The notes under the pieces are model-generated. The model was not told where the DNA came from. It worked only from the letters and a program-made list of their open reading frames with translations, and searched no databases. Of a stretch of 34,520 nucleotides of DNA, positions 24,161-31,357 are shown piece after piece. The position numbers and the translations under genes were made by a program. Position 1 is the first letter of the stretch; every line of letters starts with the position of its first letter. The stretch comes from an uncultured Eubacteriales bacterium (GTDB lineage Bacteria; Bacillota; Clostridia; Christensenellales; Aristaeellaceae): contig CACYTF010000035.1 in NCBI GenBank assembly GCA_902777335.1, forward strand, positions 1 through 34,520, read 5' to 3'.

Positions 24161-25906
24161 TTACGGCAGCTTCTGGAGACGAGCGCCAATAGCGAAGAAG
24201 CTGAAAGATACGGCGCCACCGGATGAAAAGAAAAGTCCGGCCAGCTGGTTCTGGAAGTAGCTGCCGCCAACCGAAATGACTACACTGTTATCCCCCGAGG
24301 AAACACCATCCGCAGCATATGTAGAGTAGTCCGCTGGACTGATACTCGCGTTCGGGTACATCGCCCATTCAAGCCCTGAGGTTGCCGGCACATCCCAGCC
24401 GCTAATAACTCCATTAGCGGATGTGCCGTCGCTGACCTTTGTGTGATTGTTGATATCGTCCGAATAATTGGCTATGACATTCGTGACGTAAGCTGCCCTG
24501 TTGGAAAGAACGATGCCGTCGCACCAGTCGTACAAATTGCCCCACGGGTCCTCGATGTAGCGGTACTGCACGCCGACACCATAGCTCGTGCGATTCGCCT
24601 GCATCGTACCGGTGTGATAAGTCATGCTGTCGGACGCGCCGCAGTTCGAGCTGCCGGAATTATCGCCGCATCCGTAACCGATCATGGCCTGTGAATTCCA
24701 GTTCGCAAACTCCACCAAATACAGCATGCGCACTGTCCACCACATGGCATAGTCAATCTGAGAATAGCCGCTTCCTATGCCCGCGCAGCCGGTTCTCGCC
24801 TCCGCTCTGGTTATGCCTGACTTTGGGGGCGCACCGGTCGTGCTGCCATAGTTGTTGTTGCAGTGGTAGCGCCCGATGTACACGTAATCGCGCTCGCCTT
24901 TTCCGTCGCCCCTGTCAGCGTGGGCCGGAGATGTTAAAAATCCCTCCGCCTCCGAATCGGAGATTTGCAGCTTCAGCGCGCCCTCTTCATTCGTCCACTT
25001 GTACCAGAACTTCGGAATCTTGACCATCTCGTTGCCGTCCACGGTCTCGCGCGCCATACCGGACCACGGCATACATTCATCGAACGGGCTGCTGCCGTTG
25101 CCGCCGGAGACAGCGGGAACCGGCGCGGAGAAGTTGGCGGCGTCGTCCGTACGCGTCAGCGACGTGCTGCTGCTCTTGTCCCAGCTCACGCCGTAGATGT
25201 GCTCGCTTTTGGGCGTCTCCGCCTGTACGCTGACACTGAGCGTCGAGCTCGACGATAGCCAGTTGTCCGTGCCGGCCACGTTGACCGTGATGGTCGCTTC
25301 GCCGTCCGCAACCGCGGTTACAGTCAGCGTATTTCCGCTGATTGCGCCGGTCGCGACGCTCGAATCGCTGCTCTGCACGCTCACAGCGCCGCCGCCAACG
25401 ACCGTCAGGGTCGCTGATCCGGTAAGGCCCTGGTCTCTATAAATGGCAACCGTGTCCGGAACAATGCCAACGCTGCTCTGAGCCTTTGCGATGCTATATG
25501 CCACAGGTACAGTGCCGGTATAGTCCCCTTTCCCAATGATATACAGCAAATAGCTTCCGGCCTCAATCGCCTTGTTCCTAAAAACATTATAGTCGGTATT
25601 GGCCGTCAACGTGGTTTCGTCAATTATCACCGACGAAACCACTTGTTCCTGCTCTGATCCCGTATAAACCAGAGAAGCTCCAAGCGTGACCGTAGCACCG
25701 GCGATTGATGTCTTTCCGTTCCCGGTATTCTGCTTGATCCATGTGCGATCCACTTCGTCAAACAGGTATCTGATGCCGGTATCCACCTCAATAAAGCAGC
25801 TTCCTGTTATGATACCGCCTGTCGGCTTCGTGTCCGTCGAAAGCCCCGCCGCCTCGATGTACTTCTTCTCACCGTCAAAGTTGTTCTCCTTCAGAATGCG
25901 AATCAT
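24161..25906 (-). CDS. DGR-type variable protein with C-type lectin fold (phage adhesin)
   Basis: This 581-residue protein has a phage-structural N-terminus (1-62), an MBG-like beta domain (about 66-141, GASLVYTGSEQEQ...DYTGTVPVAYSIAKA), a BIG2-like Ig domain (about 145-229) and a C-terminal C-type-lectin/formylglycine-enzyme-like domain (about 236-581; MPWSGM, IPKFWYKW, VYIGRYHC, YIEDPWGNLYDWCDGI, SGLEWAMYP). The last 40 residues contain GGSYFQNQLAGLFF and end in FFAIGARLQKLP, the typical end of targets of diversity-generating retroelements. It likely binds a host receptor. It lies between portal and scaffold, an unusual place for an adhesin. GC content appears lower than its neighbours. AAAGGAG lies 10 bases before ATG 25906. 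Confidence 0.85.
   Translation of the reverse strand: MIRILKENNFDGEKKYIEAAGLSTDTKPTGGIITGSCFIEVDTGIRYLFDEVDRTWIKQNTGNGKTSIAGATVTLGASLVYTGSEQEQVVSSVIIDETTLTANTDYNVFRNKAIEAGSYLLYIIGKGDYTGTVPVAYSIAKAQSSVGIVPDTVAIYRDQGLTGSATLTVVGGGAVSVQSSDSSVATGAISGNTLTVTAVADGEATITVNVAGTDNWLSSSSTLSVSVQAETPKSEHIYGVSWDKSSSTSLTRTDDAANFSAPVPAVSGGNGSSPFDECMPWSGMARETVDGNEMVKIPKFWYKWTNEEGALKLQISDSEAEGFLTSPAHADRGDGKGERDYVYIGRYHCNNNYGSTTGAPPKSGITRAEARTGCAGIGSGYSQIDYAMWWTVRMLYLVEFANWNSQAMIGYGCGDNSGSSNCGASDSMTYHTGTMQANRTSYGVGVQYRYIEDPWGNLYDWCDGIVLSNRAAYVTNVIANYSDDINNHTKVSDGTSANGVISGWDVPATSGLEWAMYPNASISPADYSTYAADGVSSGDNSVVISVGGSYFQNQLAGLFFSSGGAVSFSFFAIGARLQKLP
24173..24270 (-). other. Candidate DGR variable region (VR)
   Basis: The codons for S-Y-F-Q-N-Q-L, F-F-S-S and V-S-F-S-F-F-A, spaced between invariant GG, AG and IGARLQ, end mostly in C or T (AGC, TAC, TTC, TTC, AGC, TTC). 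That is the pattern left when AAC/AAT codons of a template repeat are mutagenised at A. No template copy rich in AAC was found in the window. Confidence 0.68.
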
Positions 25907-25930
25907 GGGTCTTGTCTCCTTTCTCCCATC

Positions 25931-25952
25931 AAAAAACCGCCCGAAGGCGGTT
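25931..25952 (-). terminator. Intrinsic terminator just before the variable-protein gene (attenuator-like)
   Basis: On the minus strand AACCGCC-TTCG-GGCGGTT followed by a T-run forms a textbook terminator with a UUCG tetraloop. The T-run ends 10 bases before the ribosome binding site of the DGR-type protein, leaving no space for a promoter in between. Confidence 0.88.
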
Positions 25953-26104
25953 TGGTCGCAATATCAAAGGCCACCAGACTGATCTGATGGCCCGCTTTTG
26001 TAATCATCGGAGGTGCTTCCGGCGGGTGTGCCCCTTCCCGCATTTCTTTTGACCACAAGGGTGCGTAGCAGCACAGTCTCTACTTCGGAATCATCTGTAT
26101 TATA
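25953..26104 (-). promoter_or_regulatory. Putative promoter and structured leader of the DGR-target cassette
   Basis: At the portal stop the minus strand reads TGATATAAT, an extended -10 (TATAAT at 26104-26099) with a poor -35. The leader then has hairpins GCGGG...CCCGC (26041-26022) and GGCCATCAGA...TCTGGTGGCC (25992-25969) before the terminator. No gene is present. Regulation by attenuation is inferred. Confidence 0.5.
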
Positions 26105-27838
26105 TCATACTTCTCCGGCCCGCTTCTCCTCGGCGATCCGCTTCAGCTCGTCCATGGCCTCGGCCTCGGTCAGGCCGATGCCGTACTTCCGGTCAGTCAG
26201 GAACGTGAGCTTCGAGAGCAGTCCGGCCCCCACCAGCATCACGCCCTCATTGAGGTTCGTCTGCCGGTCCTGGGTCACGCTGTCATCGAAGGTGATCTTC
26301 ACTTCATAGCCGTCCGCGGCAAGCGCCGCCACGCTTTGGCCCTTCCAGGTCACGCCGTACAGCGCCGCCACGTCGATGATGGTCCGCACGGTCTTCTCCA
26401 GCACCGGCGACAGCTGGTTCTTCACGGTCCGGATGGTCTTGAAGGTCTTGCTGTTCTCGCTGACCACCTCGGTGGCCGTCTTCAGCCCGCCGTGCTCATC
26501 GAAGCTGAAGGTGCTGGCCGAGAAGCCCAGCTGCAGGCACAGGATCGACAGGAAGGCGTTCATGGCCGACACATGCTCCTCCACCCGCAGCTCCACGCTG
26601 GTGTCGGTGATTCGCAAATCGTCCTTGTCGTCGCTGGCGAAGGCCTCGTACACCTCGTCCCGCGGGTCGAAGTAGCGCCTCAGCTGCCCGGTCACCGGGT
26701 CGGCCACCTGCCGCACGCACCGCGCCGGCACGATGATCCGCTTCTTCCCCAACCGGAACTCGTTGACGAACGAATCGTAGCAGATGTCCAGCGCGTGCAG
26801 CGTCTCCAGCGCGTTGGCGTAGATCGACACGCCCAGCGGGCTGTTGTCGTCCAGGTTGTTGGCCACCGGCGTCCGGAAGTAGGCGAACAGGCCGGTCCCG
26901 TTGGGAACCTCGGTGTGCTCCTCCAGCCCCGGATACAGCTCGGAAAGCGGCACCCGCGCGCCCAGTATGTCCTGGAGCTTGCCGGGCGCCACGCCGTTCT
27001 CCATGTCCGACCGGTAGAGCTCGTTGTCCACGGCGTAGCCTGCCGCCGTCCGCCGGTGCCACTCCAGCCGGGTGTAGAAGTACTTCCCCTTCACCACCCG
27101 ACTGACGAACACGCTCTCGAACACGCTCACATTGTCCCAGCTCAACGGCACGAACTGGTCCGCGGCCACATAGCCCAGGCGGACATCGTATTCGTCTCCT
27201 GTTCCCTGTACCCTGTTCCCTGTTCCCTTTGGAATTGGCTCCGCCCACACCTTGATGGCCGCACCGCCCAGCGCGAGCCCCTGCTCGATCAGCTGCTGCA
27301 GCTTCTCCCCGAAGGCATTCTGCCGCAACACATGCTGCACGAATTCATTCAGCGGATCCTCCCCTGTTCCCTGTTCGCCCCGCGTCCTCGCAATGGATTG
27401 CGGGCCGCGGGTTTCGCCTGCGTCTTGCTTCGCTGCGCTTGCAGGCTCAGCCCTCACTTCGCTCGGGCGCTCCTGTTCCCTGTTCCCTGTTCCCTGTTCC
27501 CTGTTCCCTGTTCCCTGCGTACTCACCCGCACCTCCGCCTGCTCGCCCCAGACGAGCCCTGCCAGCTCCGCGCAGACCGCCTTGGCCGCGTTCAGCCGGT
27601 ACAGCTGGCGCGTGGCGCCCGGGCTGTCGATGGACGGCGCGGGAACCAAGTGCCAGTCCTTGTAGAAGCCCTTGTACAGCTGTTTCCAGACGAAAATGCC
27701 CTCGCGATAGAACCGCGCGAACGCCGGCACGCCGTCCAGCTCGAATATGTCCTTGAATTCGCGGGCGATCCCCGTCGCCGCGGCCGCCTTCTGCATGATC
27801 GATCGCCCCCAATCCCGTAGCGTTGATATTATCGACAT
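26105..27838 (-). CDS. Phage portal protein (SPP1 Gp6/A118-like) with two in-frame repeat insertions
   Basis: This 577-residue protein forms the dodecameric DNA channel at the capsid vertex. Typical segments are the N-terminal WKQLYKGFYKDWH, LNAAKAVCAELAGLVW, LALGGAAIKVW, the wing/stem part SPLGVSIYANALETLHALDICYDSFVNEFRLGKKRIIVP and the C-terminal clip (TEVVSENSKTFKTIRTVKNQLSP). Residues about 107-160 and 204-215 interrupt conserved blocks. They are encoded by CCCTGTT heptamer arrays, the first with a 100-base core, and are Gly/Thr/Glu/Gln-rich and probably disordered. The frame is kept throughout. The start lies 3 bases after the preceding gene, with only a weak AGGTGG site. Confidence 0.9.
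   Translation of the reverse strand: MSIISTLRDWGRSIMQKAAAATGIAREFKDIFELDGVPAFARFYREGIFVWKQLYKGFYKDWHLVPAPSIDSPGATRQLYRLNAAKAVCAELAGLVWGEQAEVRVSTQGTGNREQGTGNREQERPSEVRAEPASAAKQDAGETRGPQSIARTRGEQGTGEDPLNEFVQHVLRQNAFGEKLQQLIEQGLALGGAAIKVWAEPIPKGTGNRVQGTGDEYDVRLGYVAADQFVPLSWDNVSVFESVFVSRVVKGKYFYTRLEWHRRTAAGYAVDNELYRSDMENGVAPGKLQDILGARVPLSELYPGLEEHTEVPNGTGLFAYFRTPVANNLDDNSPLGVSIYANALETLHALDICYDSFVNEFRLGKKRIIVPARCVRQVADPVTGQLRRYFDPRDEVYEAFASDDKDDLRITDTSVELRVEEHVSAMNAFLSILCLQLGFSASTFSFDEHGGLKTATEVVSENSKTFKTIRTVKNQLSPVLEKTVRTIIDVAALYGVTWKGQSVAALAADGYEVKITFDDSVTQDRQTNLNEGVMLVGAGLLSKLTFLTDRKYGIGLTEAEAMDELKRIAEEKRAGEV
27194..27229. repeat. In-frame heptamer array in the portal gene, site 2
   Basis: Five CCCTGTT/CCCTGTA units encode G-T-G-N-R-V-Q-G-T-G-D after residue 203. 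There is no core sequence. Confidence 0.85.
27359..27520. repeat. In-frame heptamer-bounded element D in the portal gene, site 1
   Basis: Two CCCTGTT units at the left and about six at the right, in the same orientation, surround a core of about 100 bases. The core includes CGCAATGGATTGCG and a CCTGC...GCAGG stem. The whole insertion is a multiple of three and has no stop in the portal frame. Confidence 0.85.
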
Positions 27839-27841
27839 GTT

Positions 27842-28273
27842 CTATCCCACCTTGTATAAGGCCTTCACCTGAATCTGATACCGCGCCGCGCTGCTGCCCA
27901 CCGCGATGGGATAGGCGGTCAGCGTGGGCACGATGGCGGTCAGCTCGCCGCCCTCCCACTCGGGCAGGTCGCGGGCGTTGTTCTTCTCGATGATCCACGC
28001 GAAGATCTGCCGGAACACGTCCAGGTTGTTCAGATTCGTCAGCGCCTCGGCCCCGTAGTCCATCCGCGCCCCCAGCACGAACTGCTGCTCCTGCCGGGGC
28101 ATGAGCGCCATCTCACCCACGATGTTCTCCCGGTACTTCAGCGCACTGGGCACGCTGTCCAGCGTGAAGCCGCCGGGCTCGTCCCCCAGATAATCCGCCC
28201 CGAACAGCCCCGGGCTCTGGGCGATCGGCGGGCAGGCCAACAGCCAGGCGCGAACGTTTGCCGTGTTGTCCAT
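27842..28273 (-). CDS. Head-tail joining / tail terminator-like phage protein
   Basis: This 143-residue protein begins MDNTANVRAWLLACPPIAQSPG and has a beta-rich C-terminus with LTAIVPTLTAYPIAVGSSAARYQIQVKALYKV. Its size and the strand pattern at the end fit proteins that close the neck or terminate the tail tube in Gram-positive siphophages (inference). It follows two other neck-type genes in the order connector, closure, terminator. It lies 3 bases upstream of the portal gene, whereas such genes normally sit between capsid and tail tube. GAGGA precedes ATG 28273. Confidence 0.6.
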   Translation of the reverse strand: MDNTANVRAWLLACPPIAQSPGLFGADYLGDEPGGFTLDSVPSALKYRENIVGEMALMPRQEQQFVLGARMDYGAEALTNLNNLDVFRQIFAWIIEKNNARDLPEWEGGELTAIVPTLTAYPIAVGSSAARYQIQVKALYKVG

Positions 28274-28299
28274 GTTGAGTTCCTCACTTCTAACTCCTT

Positions 28300-28665
28300 T
28301 TACGCTCCGACAACCTTCACATGCGCGCCGTTCGGCGCTCTCCGGTTGTCCGTGACGGCCAGCGCGGTGATCATCTTGTCGCCGTGACAGCGCTTGATGA
28401 ACGCCGGCGTCCACCCGCTGCCGCTCAGGCGCTCCCGGACGACGATGTCCCCGGCCCTGATCTCCAGCCCCGCGGGCAGCACCTCGGCCGGGATCCTGAC
28501 GATCACCTTCCGCGCCGCCACCAGGCCGCCCTTGGGGTCCACGGTATCGGCGTTGGCAGCGAACCAGCTGACGCCCGCGATCACCGTGGGCGCGTAGACG
28601 GTCGTCTTCGTCTCCTGATCCACCGACGCGGTGAAGACGGTGATGGTATCGTTACAGAGCTTCAT
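28300..28665 (-). CDS. Head closure / minor capsid-like phage protein
   Basis: This 121-residue protein starts MKLCNDTITVFTASVDQETKTTVYAPTVIAGVSWF and is mainly beta (VIVRIPAEVLPAGLEIRAGDIVVRERLSG). The pattern of an N-terminal strand pair with a short-lived 'tVyaPTVI-GVsW' turn and a basic loop is seen in small neck proteins of Clostridia prophages. It likely lies between portal and tail in the virion. The exact family is not certain. GGGAGCG lies before ATG 28665. Confidence 0.6.
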   Translation of the reverse strand: MKLCNDTITVFTASVDQETKTTVYAPTVIAGVSWFAANADTVDPKGGLVAARKVIVRIPAEVLPAGLEIRAGDIVVRERLSGSGWTPAFIKRCHGDKMITALAVTDNRRAPNGAHVKVVGA

Positions 28666-28690
28666 GGTCTCGCTCCCTTCGGGTTCATTT

Positions 28691-28863
28691 GAGAGTGAAG
28701 AGTGGAGAGTGGAGAGTGAAGATATAGTTTGCCGGAGAACGAAGCGTCGTCATCCCGTTCTTCAGGACAACTTTCCTTCGCGGTAACAGAGCTTTTGTAT
28801 TCCGCGAACTATCGCGCGCGACCATCCAAAACTCCACTCTCCACTCTTCACTCTCCACACTCA
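28691..28863. repeat. Heptamer-bounded element B5
   Basis: Complete B-type element, nearly identical in core to B4 (ACGAAGCGTCGTCATCCCGT and CGCGAACTATCGCGCGCGAC shared). It lies between two neck genes and its right end abuts the TGA of the connector gene. Confidence 0.9.
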
Positions 28864-28864
28864 T

Positions 28865-29248
28865 TCACGGGCATCCGATGCCCGTGAATAAAAGCGGCGT
28901 CCCCGCATCATCCACCACCCCGTACAGCAGCGCACCCACGGTCCTGCCCAGCGCCTTCTGCGCCGCCGTGGACCGCTCAGTCACGCCGCCGTAGCTCTCG
29001 CTGTAGCCGTCCGTGGTGAAGCTCGCCACCACGGGCGCAGACGCTTGCGCCTCGGCGCCGAAGCTCTGCTCCACAGCGATGATCTCGTACATGGCCGCCT
29101 TGACCTCCTGGGGCACAGTTTGCATGCCGGCCACCCGCCCCTGGGTCAGGCTGTCGATGCGCTTGCGCGCCTTCAGCTCCGCCAGCGGGAAGTCCCCCGC
29201 GGCCATCGTGCCGCCGAAGGCCTGGTATTCCACATAGGTCAGATACAC
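28865..29248 (-). CDS. Phage head-tail connector (gp6-like)
   Basis: This 127-residue protein opens MYLTYVEYQAFGGTMAAGDFPLAELKARKRIDSLTQGRV, the helical start of gp6/gp15-like connectors that ring the portal. The middle helix (VPQEVKAAMYEIIAVEQSFG) and the late S-x-S-Y-G-G-V-T segment are also usual. The start overlaps the end of the glycosyltransferase gene by 10 bases. The gene is upstream of the portal, which is the reverse of the standard order. Confidence 0.75.
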   Translation of the reverse strand: MYLTYVEYQAFGGTMAAGDFPLAELKARKRIDSLTQGRVAGMQTVPQEVKAAMYEIIAVEQSFGAEAQASAPVVASFTTDGYSESYGGVTERSTAAQKALGRTVGALLYGVVDDAGTPLLFTGIGCP

Positions 29249-29865
29249 GGCTTCTCGCCTCCCCCATACATCGCTTCGCCGTACACGATCTGCCCGACAT
29301 GCCCCACCTTGATCCGGCTGTCGCAGGCGATTCGCGCCTTCAGCATCTCGGCCCGCTTGCAGAACGTCAGGTCCTCCGACAGCTTTTCCATCGGCCGGAA
29401 CGGTAGCGGATGTACTTCACACACGCGTTTGAGCAGCTCCGCCGTCATCATCACGGCGCCGAAGCCGCATCCGGCAATCGGAAACACCGAATCGCGCGGA
29501 TAGTCCAAATAGGCTTCCACCTGCCCGGTCATGCCGACGATACCCTTGTAGATCACCGGCGTCACCGGCAGCTCGCGCTTGAAGTACAACCCGCAGACCA
29601 TGTCCCAGCCCGCGTCCAGGTCCTCACCCAGCCGGATCATCAGGTCTTCCTCGAACACCATGTCGCTGTCCAGCCACAGCACCCGGTCCGCGCCGCTCTC
29701 GATGGCCTCCCGCGCCAGCAGGTTCCTGGCGTCGTGGCAGCTGGCCCGCACGATGAAGCTGAACCGGCTCGGGCAGTTCCGCTTCAGGCTCAGCATCGAA
29801 TACGCCGTCCGCACCGGCATCACGTCCAGCGCCGGCACGGCGATCAACACCTTCTCGTCTCTCAT
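29239..29865 (-). CDS. Glycosyltransferase-like protein (GT-A fold) in the packaging module
   Basis: This 208-residue protein resembles small family-2-type glycosyltransferases: an N-terminal nucleotide-binding strand (VLIAVPALDVMPVRTAYSMLSL), a D-S-D motif in LWLDSDMVFEEDL that would hold metal and nucleotide sugar, and a late SEDLTFCKRA with acidic residues for the acceptor base. ATG 29865 overlaps the large-terminase stop (ATGA), so translation is coupled to packaging genes. An upstream in-frame ATG at 29994 would lie inside the terminase and has no basis. Possible roles are modifying virion proteins, host wall polymers or DNA; the sequence does not decide. Confidence 0.78.
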   Translation of the reverse strand: MRDEKVLIAVPALDVMPVRTAYSMLSLKRNCPSRFSFIVRASCHDARNLLAREAIESGADRVLWLDSDMVFEEDLMIRLGEDLDAGWDMVCGLYFKRELPVTPVIYKGIVGMTGQVEAYLDYPRDSVFPIAGCGFGAVMMTAELLKRVCEVHPLPFRPMEKLSEDLTFCKRAEMLKARIACDSRIKVGHVGQIVYGEAMYGGGEKPCI

Positions 29866-31187
29866 TCCGCCCTCCACCTCTCGATCAATTCCGGAATATA
29901 CCGCTCCAGCGCGTACTCCATGGCGTCCAGGCTGTCGATGTTGGTCGTGCCGTCGTCCAGCCGCACGTCCTCGGTCAGCTTCTTCCCGTCCCACAGCGCG
30001 CTCTTCAGCGCGTCGATGGTGGCCGGGCAGCGCCGCGCCACGAAAAAGCGGCCCGATCCCATCAGGATGCAGGTCGCCCTTATCCGGTCGTTGATGGGCT
30101 TCTTCAGCGCGCCTCCGATGTTGATGGGCAGCCGCGCCGCCGCGGCCGCGGTCCTCAGGCCGTTGATCAGCGTCTGCTCAGCGCTGTCGCACCAGGCGTC
30201 CGTCACCAGCCAGCGCATCTGGCAGCGCTTTACGAAGTCCACGAACGCCTCGGCCAGCCGGTTCGGCGTCAGCGCGTCCTTTTCCCGGTACTCGTCCAAC
30301 ACGACGGCCTCGCCGGAAGTGGTGAACCCCAGACAGCAGAACGCGTGGGCGCTGGTGCCGCCGCCGAAGTCCACGCCGATGGCGGCATGCCGCACCGTCT
30401 GCCCGGGCACGTCGTCCACCAGGAAGCGCTCCGGGTTGTCGGCGAACTGCTTATACACCAGCCCCTCGGCCACGGCCCGCTCACCAAGTATGTCGCGCCG
30501 GTACCACACGGTCCCCGGGTCGTACTGGCTCTCGATCTCCTTCAGCCGCGCCTCGGTGATCGTGGCGTTGTCGCGGACCGTGAAGTGCTCGTACTGGTAC
30601 CCGCCCGCAAGCCCCCGCTCCCGGTACAGGTCGATGTAGTCCCGGTAGATCGGGTGCTGCGGCGCGCAGGGGTTCAGATCCCACAGCGTGAAGGGCTTCT
30701 GTGCCGCGATCTGCCGGCCCGCCGCCACCTTGATGAAGCTCACCCGGCTGTCCGTGCTGTCGTAATGCTCGTTGATCTCGGTGGCGATCCACAGCCCGTA
30801 GCTGTTGCCCAGTATCCGCTTGTAGCTGTCGGCCTTCGCCCCGCCGGCGAACACCACCACCTTCTCGCCGGCAGCGGTCTGAATGTACAGCGCCTCGTTG
30901 TTGCGGTAGTTTCCCCAGCGGCAGCGCCCCCGGAACAGGTTCTCCAGCCCGAAGCCGTTGCACACGCCGATGTTCAGCTTCGCGTTGCCGATCGTAGACC
31001 CGCTGGCCAGGTGGAACCGGTCCGGCGCGGTCTCCAAATACGCCGCCGCGATGATGCAGTGGTCGATGGTCTTCCCGCTTCGGATTGCCCCCTCGGCCAC
31101 GCACATCCGATTTTTCAGCGCCCCGCGGATGTATCTCCGGTGCTTCTCACTGAACGCGCCCCAGGGAATCGTGGCGGTCCTGGTCAT
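29862..31187 (-). CDS. Phage terminase large subunit (PBSX family)
   Basis: This 441-residue protein has the ATPase Walker A motif E-G-A-I-R-S-G-K-T (residues 32-40), a Walker B-like strand GLWIATEINE (131-140) and an RNase H-like nuclease with D273 in IGVDFGGG and acidic residues in VTDAWCDSAE and NIDSLDAMEYALE. It cuts and pumps DNA into proheads. The short N-domain and motif spacing fit the PBSX/phage_term_2 family, generally headful packagers. AAAAGGAG lies before ATG 31187. Its stop overlaps the glycosyltransferase start. Confidence 0.93.
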   Translation of the reverse strand: MTRTATIPWGAFSEKHRRYIRGALKNRMCVAEGAIRSGKTIDHCIIAAAYLETAPDRFHLASGSTIGNAKLNIGVCNGFGLENLFRGRCRWGNYRNNEALYIQTAAGEKVVVFAGGAKADSYKRILGNSYGLWIATEINEHYDSTDSRVSFIKVAAGRQIAAQKPFTLWDLNPCAPQHPIYRDYIDLYRERGLAGGYQYEHFTVRDNATITEARLKEIESQYDPGTVWYRRDILGERAVAEGLVYKQFADNPERFLVDDVPGQTVRHAAIGVDFGGGTSAHAFCCLGFTTSGEAVVLDEYREKDALTPNRLAEAFVDFVKRCQMRWLVTDAWCDSAEQTLINGLRTAAAAARLPINIGGALKKPINDRIRATCILMGSGRFFVARRCPATIDALKSALWDGKKLTEDVRLDDGTTNIDSLDAMEYALERYIPELIERWRAE

Positions 31188-31208
31188 ACGCTCTCCTTTT
31201 CATGGGGT

Positions 31209-31335
31209 TAGTTTACATGGGGACGGTTCGGGTATCTGTCCCCAGTGTACATTTTCCCCTGTCCTTTACATGGGGACGGTTCGTGTTTACATGGGGACGG
31301 TTCTAGTGTATCTGTCCCCAGTGTACATTTTTCCC
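31209..31335. repeat. Array of REP-related units (ACATGGGGACGGTTC) between terminase genes
   Basis: TTACATGGGGACGGTTC occurs three times (from 31212, 31266 and 31287), and CTGTCCCCAGTGTACATTTT twice (from 31236 and 31312), forming two hairpins of the TGGGGAC...GTCCCCA type. They share the GGGGACGGTTC core with the REPs. They fill the 170-base gap between the two terminase genes. Confidence 0.85.
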
Positions 31336-31357
31336 CCGACAGCCCTGCAGGACGAAC

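Noticed and set aside
25953..26104. DGR template repeat or a tRNA upstream of the adhesin
   Set aside because: There is no similarity to the variable region, no AAC-rich stretch and no cloverleaf.
26336..27820. Long plus-strand reading frame opposite the portal gene
   Set aside because: Shadow of the portal coding strand; no family signature and no sensible ribosome binding site.
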